Positions 8,941-17,816 of a stretch of 64,000 nt of DNA are shown here, piece after piece. Position 1 is the first letter of the stretch. Every line of letters begins with the position of its first letter. This stretch comes from Aliiroseovarius zhejiangensis (lineage in GTDB: Bacteria > Pseudomonadota > Alphaproteobacteria > Rhodobacterales > Rhodobacteraceae): assembly GCF_014656375.1 (NCBI RefSeq), contig NZ_BNCH01000001.1, forward strand, positions 124,001 to 188,000, read 5' to 3'. The translations under genes and the position numbers were made by a program. The notes below the pieces were generated by a model, which had not been told where the DNA came from, made no database searches, and worked only from the letters and a program-made list of their open reading frames with translations.

Positions 8941-9933
8941 TCAGCCCACGACATCGCCAATCACGGCAACACAATCCCCGGATTTGATCAGGCCCGGATG
9001 ATGGCGGCTGATCAGGATCCCGCCCCGGCGGGCGTGATAGTCCACCGGCACCTGCCCGGTTCGGTCCACCGGCCAGCGCCGCGCCACCACATCGCCCTTG
9101 CGAACCGGATCGCCAAGATCGACCAACGCCTCGTACAGCCCTTCACCTTCACTGAACAGGAAACAGTCATCATCCGGCATGGTCAGCGTCACGGTGTCGT
9201 CGATCTGCATTTCGGCATCAAGGATCCCCGCATGGATCAACACGTTGCGCGCACCCTTCTTGGCAATCGCGTTCGACCGCGCGGTGGAGGTGCCGCCCCC
9301 GCCCAGCTCGGTCGTGACCAGCACCTTGCCCATCTCTTCGACCGCGGTGTCATACATGCCCACATTGTCGATCTCGCGCATCCGGACCGAATAGGGCGCG
9401 TTGAAGGCCCGCATGGCCCGCACGCAAGCAGCCTCCAGCGACTTGTCGTCCAGAATATGCACTGCCGCGAAGGGCAGGAAATCCAGCGTCTTGCCGCCGG
9501 AATGGAAATCGACCGCGATATCGGCCATGGGCAGCAGCACGCGCTGGAAATAGTCGGCAATCTTCTCGGTCGGGGTGCCGTCCGGGCGGCCGGGGAAGGA
9601 TCGGTTCATGTTGCCCTTGTCGATAGGCGATGTCCGGGTGCCCGCGCGGAAGGCGGGATAATTGAAGGCGGGCACGATGATGACGCGACCGGTAATGTCC
9701 TCGGGCTTCAACGTCACCGTCAGTTCCTGCAACGCAATCGGCCCTTCATATTCATCCCCATGATTGGCCCCGGTCAGAAGCGCGGTGGGTCCGGGACCGT
9801 TCTGAATGACCGTGATCGGGATCATGACCGACCCCCAGGCGCTGTCATCGCGGCTGTAGGGCAGCCTGAGGAATCCGTGATGCGCGCCGTCCTGATCCAG
9901 CGGAATGGTGGGCGTAATCGGGGTCTTGATCAT
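8941..9933 (-). CDS. doeB: N-alpha-acetyl-L-2,4-diaminobutyrate deacetylase
   Basis: Removes acetate from N-alpha-acetyl-2,4-diaminobutyrate, the product of ectoine ring opening. It is a 330-residue AstE/AspA-type zinc hydrolase with ligands in GANHGDEYEG (His58, Glu61) and VDFHSGGK (His144) and the motif NMNRSFPG. Its stop-to-start spacing to doeA is 3 bases, so both are co-translated. The C-terminal third forms the beta domain usual for the family (ARRGGILISRHHPG). It belongs to the same superfamily as the AstE-like gene at 4773-5816 but is clearly a different branch. Confidence 0.92.
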   Translation of the reverse strand: MIKTPITPTIPLDQDGAHHGFLRLPYSRDDSAWGSVMIPITVIQNGPGPTALLTGANHGDEYEGPIALQELTVTLKPEDITGRVIIVPAFNYPAFRAGTRTSPIDKGNMNRSFPGRPDGTPTEKIADYFQRVLLPMADIAVDFHSGGKTLDFLPFAAVHILDDKSLEAACVRAMRAFNAPYSVRMREIDNVGMYDTAVEEMGKVLVTTELGGGGTSTARSNAIAKKGARNVLIHAGILDAEMQIDDTVTLTMPDDDCFLFSEGEGLYEALVDLGDPVRKGDVVARRWPVDRTGQVPVDYHARRGGILISRHHPGLIKSGDCVAVIGDVVG

Positions 9934-9936
9934 GGC

Positions 9937-11124
9937 TCAATCCTTCACGAACATCTTGCGTGGCACATCGGACAGACATTCCGGGCCATCCATACCGATG
10001 CGTATGCTTTCGGTGATCTCAAACCCCCAATCCTCCATCCACAGGCCGGTCATGAAGTGGAAGGTCATGTTTTTTTCAAGCACCGTCTTGTCGCCGGGGC
10101 GCAGCGACATGGTGCGCTCGCCCCAATCGGGCGGATAGGACAGACCGATAGGATAGCCGGTGCGGTTGTCCTTCTCGATCCCGTATTTTCTTAGCACATC
10201 AAAGAAGGCCAGCGCGATATCTTCGCAGGTATTGCCCGCGCGGGCCTTGTCCAATCCCGCGTCCATCCCTTCCAATACCGCCTTTTCGGCGTCCAGAAAA
10301 GTCTGGGTGGGTTTGCCCAGGAACACCGTGCGTGACAGTGGGCAGTGATAGCGGTGGACGACGCCCGCAATCTCGAAAAACGTGCCTTCGCCCGTTTTCA
10401 TCGGCTGGTCGTCCCATGTCAGATGCGGCGCGGCGGCATCCGCGCCCGAGGGCAACAGCGGCACGATGGCCGGATAATCTCCACCATACCCAAGCGTATT
10501 GTCGTAACGCAGGCCGGCGTCATAGATCTCGGCCACCAGATCGCATTTGCGCAGGCCGGGATTCACCTTGTCAAAAATACGCTGGTGCATCTTGCCGACG
10601 ATCTGCCCGGCCTGCCGCATATAGGTAAGTTCGGCCTCGGATTTCACGGCACGTTGCCAGTTCACCAAGGCGGTGGCGTCGATGAACTGTGCGTCTGGCA
10701 GATGGGACTGCAGCGACGCAAAGGCGGCCGCCGTGAACCAGTAATTGTCCATCTCGACCCCGATCCGACCCTTGTCCAGCCCGCGATCCGCCAGTTGCGC
10801 GGACAGGTAATCCATCGGGTGGCGTTCGTTGGATTGAACATAATGATCGGGATAGCCAATGATACGGTCTGGCGTCATGTAACAGGTCCGCAGCGCCCCC
10901 GCCGCATCCTGCCCGCGCCCGAACCATGTCGGCGTGCCGTCCGTCGTGACAATGACGCATTGGTGCACATAGAACGACCACCCGTCATAGCCGGTCAGCC
11001 AATTCATGTTCGACGGATCTGTGACGATCAACAGATCAAGCTCACGCCGCGCCATCTCGCGCCGCGTCTTTTCCAGGCGATCCGCATATTCATCCCGCGT
11101 GAACCAGAGCTTCGCTGCGTCCAT
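9937..11124 (-). CDS. doeA: Ectoine hydrolase
   Basis: Opens the ectoine ring to N-acetyl-diaminobutyrate so that the compatible solute can be used as carbon and nitrogen source. At 395 residues it matches DoeA (about 400) and has the M24 creatinase/prolidase architecture: an N-terminal domain (LIVTDPSNMNWLTGYDGWSF) followed by a pita-bread domain (GYGGDYPAIVPLLPSG, GTFFEIAGVVHRYHCPLSR, and GLSYPPDWGE). The start at 11124 is favoured by GGAGGAACAG directly upstream; an in-frame ATG at 11157 has no such site. It is the first gene of the doeA-doeB-(doeD) run. Confidence 0.93.
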   Translation of the reverse strand: MDAAKLWFTRDEYADRLEKTRREMARRELDLLIVTDPSNMNWLTGYDGWSFYVHQCVIVTTDGTPTWFGRGQDAAGALRTCYMTPDRIIGYPDHYVQSNERHPMDYLSAQLADRGLDKGRIGVEMDNYWFTAAAFASLQSHLPDAQFIDATALVNWQRAVKSEAELTYMRQAGQIVGKMHQRIFDKVNPGLRKCDLVAEIYDAGLRYDNTLGYGGDYPAIVPLLPSGADAAAPHLTWDDQPMKTGEGTFFEIAGVVHRYHCPLSRTVFLGKPTQTFLDAEKAVLEGMDAGLDKARAGNTCEDIALAFFDVLRKYGIEKDNRTGYPIGLSYPPDWGERTMSLRPGDKTVLEKNMTFHFMTGLWMEDWGFEITESIRIGMDGPECLSDVPRKMFVKD

Positions 11125-11238
11125 CCTGTTCCTCCACCCTGCAAGACACGACATCACAATTCAGCCTAGCTGACGCAAGGATGTGATTCTTGGCAAGAGT
11201 TGTGATAGGCGCGCGCCTGGGTCGGGGTGTCGGTGTGC

Positions 11239-12039
11239 CTACCACCGACCCCACAGGCTGCGCCACAACAGGCTGCCCCGGCGGGAAAACTCCGATTGCC
11301 CCAATGTCCCGTCCACGGCCGAACGAGGGGATTTCTGCGCCTGACGCAAGATCGCGCGGCTTCGCCATGCGCTGCGCAAGGCGGCGTTGCCATCCTTGCC
11401 CAGCACAGTATATGCGTGGTCAATCGCGGCCAACCCGGCTTCGGACAGTTCGCGGATCGTGCCGTCATCAGGCACGACATGCCCCCGCCCTGCCGCTTTC
11501 AACGCGGGTTGGGACATCAGCCAGTTGGCAATCCCCGCCGCCTCGCCCAGATCGGTCAGCGCCTGATCCCGGGCATGGTCGCCTTCAAAATCGGTAAGCC
11601 CCGTGGCCTGCCCGGCTGCCAGCATCAACGCCCCCGCGCTGTCACGCAGATAGGTGCGGATCTGCCCGGCGTCGCGACGCGGCGCGCCCTGCGCATCCCG
11701 CTCGCGCGCGTCCAGCATGGTCAACAAGGGCGCCGCCCGCAGATCGCCCCAGATCACCAGTTGCGACAGCGGAGTCGCGACATCATGTTTCGGAGCCTCG
11801 CGTCCATCGGTTGCCGCCTCGATCACATCGCGCCAGAATTGCAGGCGGATCATCGCGACCATCGGTTCCTGAGACATGAACGGCGCACGCGCAATCTCCA
11901 GGTTGAACGCATAAAGCGGGAACAGCCGTTTGCGTTCCTCCACAGCGCCGGTCATGGTCGCCAGAAACCGGTCCGGATCGCCCTTCTGCACCATCTCGGC
12001 GCAAGCGGCGATGGGGTCGCGCGGGTTCAGCTCGATCAT
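11239..12039 (-). CDS. Squalene/phytoene synthase-fold protein, NDUFAF6-like, active-site aspartates missing
   Basis: A 266-residue all-helical isoprenoid-synthase-fold protein. Both aspartate-rich motifs that bind the prenyl-diphosphate magnesium ions in CrtB are absent: the first position reads YAFNLEIARAPF and the second ALTDLGEAAGIANWL. The conserved pieces (YAFNLEIA, MIRLQFWRD, MLDARERD) instead resemble NDUFAF6, the mitochondrial complex I assembly factor. A role in respiratory complex assembly is therefore more likely than carotenoid synthesis; this is inference from sequence likeness. The start overlaps the cimA stop by 4 bases, so the two are co-translated. No carotenoid genes are nearby. 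Confidence 0.7.
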   Translation of the reverse strand: MIELNPRDPIAACAEMVQKGDPDRFLATMTGAVEERKRLFPLYAFNLEIARAPFMSQEPMVAMIRLQFWRDVIEAATDGREAPKHDVATPLSQLVIWGDLRAAPLLTMLDARERDAQGAPRRDAGQIRTYLRDSAGALMLAAGQATGLTDFEGDHARDQALTDLGEAAGIANWLMSQPALKAAGRGHVVPDDGTIRELSEAGLAAIDHAYTVLGKDGNAALRSAWRSRAILRQAQKSPRSAVDGTLGQSEFSRRGSLLWRSLWGRW

Positions 12040-13655
12040 GCCGGGCGCGCCCCGTCACGCAGCAGTTTCCATGTGATCGCGTCAAGCAGCGCCTGAAACG
12101 AGGCATCGACGATGTTGGGGCTGACGCCAACGGTCGACCAGCGGTGGCCGTCGCGGTCTTCGCTGTCGATGATCACGCGGGTCTGCGCTTCGGTTCCGCC
12201 CTGGGTGATGCGCACCTTGAAGTCGACCAGATGCAGATCGTCGATGATGTCCTGATAGGGGCCAAGATCCTTCGCCAGCGCCTTGGCCAGCGCATTCACC
12301 GGGCCGCGATCGGTGCCGCTAGCGTCCATGCTTTCGGACACGGACAGTTTCTTTTCGTTGCCGATTTTCACGACCACGATGGCTTCCGACAGGCTGACGG
12401 TCTGGTTGCGTTTGTTCTTGCGCCGCTCGACCGTGACTTTGTAGCGTTTGACCTCGAAAAACTGCGGCAACTGCCCCAGCACGTCCCGCGCGACCAGCTC
12501 GAACGAGGCTTGCGCGCTATCATAGGCATAGCCCTGATCCTCGCGTTCCTTCACCCGGTTCAGGATGTCACCAAGACGCGGGTCGCCCTTGGCAACCTTG
12601 ATGCCTGCATCCGCCAACCGCGCGCGCAGGTTCGACTGCCCCGCCTGGTTCGACATCGGCACGATGCGTGTGTTGCCCACGGTTTCGGGCGGGATGTGTT
12701 CATAGGTGGTCGGGTCTTTCAGAATGGCGCTGGCATGCAGCCCCGCCTTATGCGCAAAGGCCGACGAACCAACGAAGGGCGAGGCCTTGTTGGGCACCCG
12801 GTTCAGGATATCATCTAGCTGGCGTGACAGGCGCGTGAGCCCCTTCAGGGCCTTGTGACTGATCCCTGTTTCGAACCGGCTAGCATAGGGTTCCTTCAAC
12901 ATAAGCAGGGGGATCAACGTGGTCAGGTTCGCATTGCCACAGCGTTCGCCCAGCCCATTGAGTGTGCCCTGCACCTGCCGGGCGCCCGCGTCGATGGCGG
13001 CCAGAGAACAGGCCACCGCGTTGCCCGTGTCGTCATGGGTATGAATGCCGAGACGGTCGCCAGGAATGCCTGCTGCGATCACGGCTTTGGTAATCTGGTG
13101 CACCTCGTGCGGCAACGTGCCGCCATTGGTATCGCAGAGCACAATCCAGCGGGCACCGGCGTCATACGCGGCTTTCACGCACTCCAACGCATAGTCCGGG
13201 TTGGCCTTGTAGCCATCAAAGAAATGTTCCGCATCATACAGCGCCTCGCGCTCTTCCTTGACCAGATGCGCGACCGAGGCGCGGATGTTTTCCACGTTCT
13301 CATCCAATTTGATCCCCAGCGCGGTGGTGACGTGGAAATCGTGGCTTTTGCCGACCAGACAGACCGCAGGCGTGCCCGCGTTCATCACGCCCGCCAGCAC
13401 ATCGTCGTTCTCGGCCGAGCGCCCGGCCCGTTTGGTCATGCCAAAGGCCGTGAAGGTTGCGCGCGTCTTGGGAGCGGTGGCGAAAAAGTCGCTGTCGGTG
13501 GGGTTCGCGCCCGGCCAGCCGCCTTCGATATAGTCGATGCCGAGCGTGTCGAGGGCCTTGGCGATCTGCTGCTTTTCGGTGAGCGAGAATTGGACGCCTT
13601 GGGTTTGTTGGCCATCGCGGAGGGTGGTGTCGTAGAGGTAGAGGCGTTCGGTCAT
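12036..13655 (-). CDS. cimA: Citramalate synthase
   Basis: Condenses pyruvate and acetyl-CoA to (R)-citramalate, giving a threonine-independent route to 2-oxobutyrate and isoleucine. The 539 residues show the HMGL/DRE-TIM barrel first: YDTTLRDGQQTQGVQFS (the R-D metal motif) at the N-terminus, LCDTNGGTLPHEV, and HTHDDTGNAVA. Then come the linker (HKAGLHASAI) and a C-terminal LeuA-type allosteric domain, the place where isoleucine feedback acts in relatives. The length and the DGQQTQG motif fit the CimA/2-isopropylmalate-like group (TIGR00977 type) better than LeuA. It is followed by the NDUFAF6-like gene with a 4-base overlap. Confidence 0.92.
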   Translation of the reverse strand: MTERLYLYDTTLRDGQQTQGVQFSLTEKQQIAKALDTLGIDYIEGGWPGANPTDSDFFATAPKTRATFTAFGMTKRAGRSAENDDVLAGVMNAGTPAVCLVGKSHDFHVTTALGIKLDENVENIRASVAHLVKEEREALYDAEHFFDGYKANPDYALECVKAAYDAGARWIVLCDTNGGTLPHEVHQITKAVIAAGIPGDRLGIHTHDDTGNAVACSLAAIDAGARQVQGTLNGLGERCGNANLTTLIPLLMLKEPYASRFETGISHKALKGLTRLSRQLDDILNRVPNKASPFVGSSAFAHKAGLHASAILKDPTTYEHIPPETVGNTRIVPMSNQAGQSNLRARLADAGIKVAKGDPRLGDILNRVKEREDQGYAYDSAQASFELVARDVLGQLPQFFEVKRYKVTVERRKNKRNQTVSLSEAIVVVKIGNEKKLSVSESMDASGTDRGPVNALAKALAKDLGPYQDIIDDLHLVDFKVRITQGGTEAQTRVIIDSEDRDGHRWSTVGVSPNIVDASFQALLDAITWKLLRDGARPA

Positions 13656-13715
13656 TGGTTTGCCCCCTTGCCCGTGGCACTTGCGGCACGGACAGCGCCT
13701 GATGCCGATTCACAC

Positions 13716-13780
13716 ACCGGGCCGCTTGCGGCCCGGTTCGCCCCCGACCCGCCCCCCAGGGCGGGGGCGAAAACGCCCCC
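13716..13780 (-). terminator. Two GC-rich hairpins between cysS and cimA
   Basis: Between cysS and cimA lie two perfect inverted repeats: ACCGGGCCGC-TT-GCGGCCCGGT at 13716-13737 and GGGGGCG-AAAA-CGCCCCC at 13763-13780. In the minus-strand direction they fall after the cysS stop and before the cimA start. Neither has a clean T-tract, so they may be weak or Rho-assisted terminators, or only GC-rich spacer. Confidence 0.4.
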
Positions 13781-13827
13781 ACCCTCGGGTCGTTGGCGAA
13801 CCTGTGTTTTGCTTTGAAGTGAAGGCA

Positions 13828-15252
13828 TCACAAGCCCTCCAGCTTGGCGGGATCGAAGTCTATTTCCGGTCGCAAATCAACGTGGTCCTTGGACATACGA
13901 ACGCTGACATTTGCCAATGACAGAATGTGCTTCATTCGGTCTACTTCCGAAAAATCTTTGCTTTTCATAGCCCTTTGTCGGGCATCATGAAGCTTCTGAG
14001 CAATCCGTCTTAAGCTATCAACACCATTGCGATAGGTTGAGACTCGAGCTGAAAGAGCTTCTTCCGAGAAAAACCCAAGAAAAATCAGATTTCGCGCCAG
14101 AGCGTTCGCATCATCCGAACCATTCATTTTCTTGAGGCATTCCAGTGCAGCATGTGTATTCAGATCATCCGCCAATGCGTCAATGATTGCCTGCTCTGGC
14201 CTGAGTTTCATTGCGTCATCCACATCGCCGTACTGAGCGATCAACTCAACAAAGCCGTGAAGCCTGTTCTCAGCGTCTACTGCTTTCTCTTCCGTCCAGT
14301 CCATCGGCTTGCGGTAATGCGTGCCGAGGAACACGAAGCGGATCACCTCGCCCGGCACACCTTGTTCCAGCAAATCATGCACGGTGAAGAAATTGCCCAG
14401 CGACTTGGACATTTTCTTGCCCTCGACCTGCAACATCTCGTTGTGCAGCCAATAGTTCGCGAACCCCGCGTCCGGGTGCGCGCATTTCGACTGGGCGATC
14501 TCGTTTTCATGGTGCGGGAATTGCAAATCGTTGCCGCCGCCATGGATGTCGAAGGTTGCGCCCAGCAATTCATGGCTCATCGCCGAGCATTCGATATGCC
14601 AGCCCGGACGCCCCCGACCCCACGGGCTGTCCCAGCCGGGCAGATCATCGGTGGACGGCTTCCACAGCACGAAATCCATCGGGTTCTTCTTGTAGGGCGC
14701 GACCTCGACCCGGGCGCCCGCAATCATGTCATCGACAGACCGGCCGGACAGGCGACCATACTCCTTGTAGCTTTCGACCGCGAACAGCACATGGCCCTCG
14801 GCCTCATACGCGTGGCCCTTAGCGATCAGATCTTCGATCATCGCGACCATTGGCTCGATGAACTCGGTCGCGCGGGGCATTTCATCGGGGTCCAGAGCGC
14901 CCAAGGCGCGCATGTCGTTCAGATACCAGCCGATGGTCTCATCCGAGCGTTGATGAACCAGTTCTTCCAGCGTGCCCCCGGCGCCCGCCTCTTTGCGGGC
15001 CAGCGCGGTCGCGTTGATCTTGTCATCCACATCGGTGAAATTGCGCACATAGGTCACATGATCCGCGCCATAGACGTGCCGCAACAAACGATAGAGCACA
15101 TCGAACACCACCACGGGCCGCGCATTGCCCAGATGGGCGCGGTCATAGACTGTCGGCCCGCAGACATACATGCGGACGTTTTCGGGGTCGATCGGCTCAA
15201 AGGGCCGTTTCTTCCGTTGCATTGTGTCGTGGAGTTGAATCTTGACTTCCAT
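13828..15252 (-). CDS. cysS: Cysteinyl-tRNA synthetase
   Basis: Charges tRNA-Cys with cysteine. At 474 residues the length is normal. The class I signatures are both present: the HIGH-type motif as HLGNARP in [18 protein letters not shown] and KMSKS as [10 protein letters not shown]. Zinc ligands are visible as the Cys of YVCGPT, the Cys of WHIECSAMS and HHENE further on. The C-terminal DALR-type helical part ends with a stretch of ordinary composition. The AT content of the 3' half is a little higher than in the neighbours, but the frame is intact. The start is at the ATG giving [18 protein letters not shown], the usual CysRS beginning. Confidence 0.96.
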   Translation of the reverse strand: MEVKIQLHDTMQRKKRPFEPIDPENVRMYVCGPTVYDRAHLGNARPVVVFDVLYRLLRHVYGADHVTYVRNFTDVDDKINATALARKEAGAGGTLEELVHQRSDETIGWYLNDMRALGALDPDEMPRATEFIEPMVAMIEDLIAKGHAYEAEGHVLFAVESYKEYGRLSGRSVDDMIAGARVEVAPYKKNPMDFVLWKPSTDDLPGWDSPWGRGRPGWHIECSAMSHELLGATFDIHGGGNDLQFPHHENEIAQSKCAHPDAGFANYWLHNEMLQVEGKKMSKSLGNFFTVHDLLEQGVPGEVIRFVFLGTHYRKPMDWTEEKAVDAENRLHGFVELIAQYGDVDDAMKLRPEQAIIDALADDLNTHAALECLKKMNGSDDANALARNLIFLGFFSEEALSARVSTYRNGVDSLRRIAQKLHDARQRAMKSKDFSEVDRMKHILSLANVSVRMSKDHVDLRPEIDFDPAKLEGL

Positions 15253-15444
15253 TTGGTCCTCGTGCGTCCCCGCAAGCGTTATCCCGCGGCGGGCTTAGCA
15301 AGTTCCTGACATGTATGGAATAGAAGAACGGCCCGCCTGACGATGTCAGTGGGTAATGCAGCAGATAATGGTGATGCTTTTCCGTTTCATGTCGCGAAGG
15401 CTATCACCCTTCCCCCTGCCTGCCAAGCGCGTTATCGTGACCCC

Positions 15445-15798
15445 ATGACACGTGACGCGGTGAACGAAATATGCAAAGCCCTGCCCGGTGCGGAATGGTC
15501 CGAGCCATTTGGACCCGGCCATGACGTCTGGAAAGTGGGCGATAAGATTTTTGCGGCCATGGGTGCGCAGACCGAAGGGGTTTCAGTCAAGACGCCAGAC
15601 GTGGAAACCGCCGCGATGCTGATCGAGGCTGGTGTTGGCACCAAGGCGCCTTATTTCCATCGGTCATGGGTGCTGTTGCCCTTCGATGCGGGGCAGGACG
15701 AACTGACCCACCGCATTCACCGGTCCTATGCGCTGATCCGGGCCAGTCTGACAAAAAAGGCGCAAGCGGCGCTGGCGCCCTTTGATCCCGATATCTAA
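15445..15798 (+). CDS. MmcQ/YjbR-family protein
   Basis: A 117-residue protein of the YjbR fold, often labelled DNA-binding although the function is not established. Visible family features are the start MTRDAVNEICKALPGAEWSEPFGPGHDVWKVGDKIFAAMG and the later HRSWVLLPFD. The ATG at 15445 matches the family start; the open frame extends upstream to 15343 without support. The stop overlaps the stop of the convergent TDT transporter gene by 4 bases. Confidence 0.8.
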   Translation: MTRDAVNEICKALPGAEWSEPFGPGHDVWKVGDKIFAAMGAQTEGVSVKTPDVETAAMLIEAGVGTKAPYFHRSWVLLPFDAGQDELTHRIHRSYALIRASLTKKAQAALAPFDPDI

Positions 15799-16793
15799 GC
15801 CATCGCCGCGTTGGTTTTCACAGCCAATTCGCCCTTGGTCCACATCTGAACAACCTTATAGAGGATCGGCAGGATGATCAGCGTCGCGGCCACCAGGCTG
15901 GCCCCTGCCACGATCCGAAGGATGTCGCTGCCATTGACCACGGCCCCCAGTTGCATGAGGCTTCCAAATGCGGCCAGGGGGAAGGTCAACGCGCCCCAAA
16001 GCGGGCTGAATCCCGCCTTCAGCAGCCACCGGATACGGCCAATCAGAATGCTCAGGATCACGATGGCGGTGACGCTGAACACCAGCGCCAGTTCGGTTTC
16101 GTCCAGCAGATAAGCCCCGGTGCCCAAGACGCTGGCCGGGGCCAGATGGATTGCCAGAAGCGGACGAAGCGGCGGTGGAATGCGGGTGCGCAGAAACTGG
16201 GCGGCGCTGGCGCCCCAGATGATCGCGGCGGCAAAGAAACCGCCCCAGAAGCCCGCTTCGGCAAATCCCACCCATCCCAGCGGCACGGCAGCCAGCGGGA
16301 TCAGCACGAAGCCTGCGAACAGCAGGTGCCAAACCGGGGTCACGATCCGCGCCTCAACGGGGCCGGTGATCAGCATGTGGATGACACGCAGGGCCAGCAA
16401 CACATGCGCCGCAAAGGTCAGAAGCAGGATCGCCCCCGCCAGAACCAGCGAAAACGGTTCAACCGTCGCAGACAGAAGATACCCGCTCAGAACCATCGCA
16501 GCCAGCCCTGCGCGGCCGGGCAGCACCCTGAGATCTTCGATGAACGTGCCAGAGCGCTGCATGAATTTCATGGCATAAGCCGCAAGGCTGAAGAGATAAA
16601 GAAGCGTCACCGCCCCCAGGATCAACTCACCGATGGCACCGGGCGCGGAGAACGTATCTGTCGCGCGCCGCCAGGCCAGACCCAAGCCGAACACGCCCAT
16701 GATCGGGGTGAAAACGGCAGGGGGCATCCGCTGGAACATCCGGGTTTTCGGCGGGATGGGCGGCGGCGGCGGGAAATACGGGGCTTTGGCCAT
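15795..16793 (-). CDS. TDT/SLAC1-family membrane transporter (tellurite-resistance/dicarboxylate type)
   Basis: Integral inner-membrane protein of 332 residues with about ten hydrophobic segments, the layout of the TehA/SLAC1/TDT family. The N-terminus (MAKAPYFPPPPPIPPKTRMFQRMPPAVF) is proline-rich and leads into the conserved PPAVFTPIMGVFGLGLAWR. The ATG at 16793 follows AAGGA by nine bases; an upstream in-frame start at 16838 is unsupported. Relatives carry anions such as tellurite, sulfite or C4-dicarboxylates; the substrate here cannot be read from sequence. Confidence 0.8.
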   Translation of the reverse strand: MAKAPYFPPPPPIPPKTRMFQRMPPAVFTPIMGVFGLGLAWRRATDTFSAPGAIGELILGAVTLLYLFSLAAYAMKFMQRSGTFIEDLRVLPGRAGLAAMVLSGYLLSATVEPFSLVLAGAILLLTFAAHVLLALRVIHMLITGPVEARIVTPVWHLLFAGFVLIPLAAVPLGWVGFAEAGFWGGFFAAAIIWGASAAQFLRTRIPPPLRPLLAIHLAPASVLGTGAYLLDETELALVFSVTAIVILSILIGRIRWLLKAGFSPLWGALTFPLAAFGSLMQLGAVVNGSDILRIVAGASLVAATLIILPILYKVVQMWTKGELAVKTNAAMA

Positions 16794-16918
16794 CGGCGGG
16801 ATCCTTGAAATGCAATCGCTGAACACAACGACGCCCATTTAACCCGTGTGGCCACACAAAAAAAGACCTCGATCGCGTCCGGATTGCCGCAGGCCGGGTC
16901 TGTCGTCGCGCGGCGCCT

Positions 16919-17698
16919 CTAAACCAGTGTTTCCTTGCGAGCGGCGCGCAGATTGTCTGCCAGCGCGGCGCGCAACAGTGTCGCCTCGGACCCCACCCCA
17001 AGAAAAGTCACGCCAAGATCGGTGTAATACCGGAAATCGGCATGGTCATAGTGAAGAATACCCGCGGCCTTTCCGGCGGCGCGGATGCGGGCGACGCTGT
17101 GGGCAATCGCCGATTTCACCTCGGGATGGCCCGGGTTGCCGCGGTGCCCCATATCGGCCGACAGATCCGCGGGTCCGATAAAGACACAATCAACCCCATC
17201 GGTGTTTGCAATCTCGTCGATATTTTCAACCGCAAGGCGGGTTTCGGCCTGCACGATCAGGCACACTTCGTCATTGGCGTTGGTCAGATACTCATCCATC
17301 TGCCCAAATCGTGCCGCACGGGCGACCCCTGCCCCCATGCCACGCCGCCCCTCTGGCGCATAGCGGGTGGCGGCAACGATGCGTTCTGCTTGCGCCCCTG
17401 TGTCCACCAGAGGCACCAAAAGGCTTTGCGCCCCAAGATCCATCACCTGTTTGATCACCCAATCCTCGCCCACGGGCACCCGCACGATGGGCGAGAGATC
17501 GAACTGCCCCAATACCCGAAGCTGCGTCTGGATCATGGTCGGATCGAAAGGGGCATGTTCACCGTCGATCAGCGCCCAGTCATAACCGGTGCCCCCAACA
17601 AGTTCGGTTGCAGAGGGGCTTGCCAGGTTCAGCCAAAGCCCGATCTGCATTTCTTCCGCAGCCAAAGCGCGTTTCAGCCGGTTTTCTGGTGCTTTCAT
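16919..17698 (-). CDS. HpcH/HpaI-family aldolase
   Basis: A class II, metal-dependent aldolase of the phosphoenolpyruvate/pyruvate barrel family, 259 residues. Motifs seen are GLWLNLASPSATELVGG, WALIDGEHAPFD (catalytic His region), RVPVGEDWVIKQVMDLGAQSLLVPLVDT and CVFIGPADLSADMG (metal and pyruvate site). Family members cleave 4-hydroxy-2-oxo acids such as 4-hydroxy-2-oxoheptanedioate or 2-keto-3-deoxy sugars acids to pyruvate plus an aldehyde. No aromatic-degradation genes adjoin it, so the true substrate is open. The start at 17698 gives the usual family N-terminus MKAPENRLKRALAAEEMQIG. Confidence 0.88.
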   Translation of the reverse strand: MKAPENRLKRALAAEEMQIGLWLNLASPSATELVGGTGYDWALIDGEHAPFDPTMIQTQLRVLGQFDLSPIVRVPVGEDWVIKQVMDLGAQSLLVPLVDTGAQAERIVAATRYAPEGRRGMGAGVARAARFGQMDEYLTNANDEVCLIVQAETRLAVENIDEIANTDGVDCVFIGPADLSADMGHRGNPGHPEVKSAIAHSVARIRAAGKAAGILHYDHADFRYYTDLGVTFLGVGSEATLLRAALADNLRAARKETLV

Positions 17699-17816
17699 AC
17701 CGCCCCGCAAATTATTTAACACGTGAACAGGCACAGCCTAGCCACCCCTGCCTCCGCGATCAAGCACATGGGGCGTGGTTCGGTCGCGCTTCGTTAACAG
17801 TACTCGTTCACGATTA

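Noticed and set aside
16846..16857. GTGTGGCCACAC palindrome next to an A-run as a terminator
   Set aside because: The homopolymer run is on the wrong side of the stem for termination in either direction.
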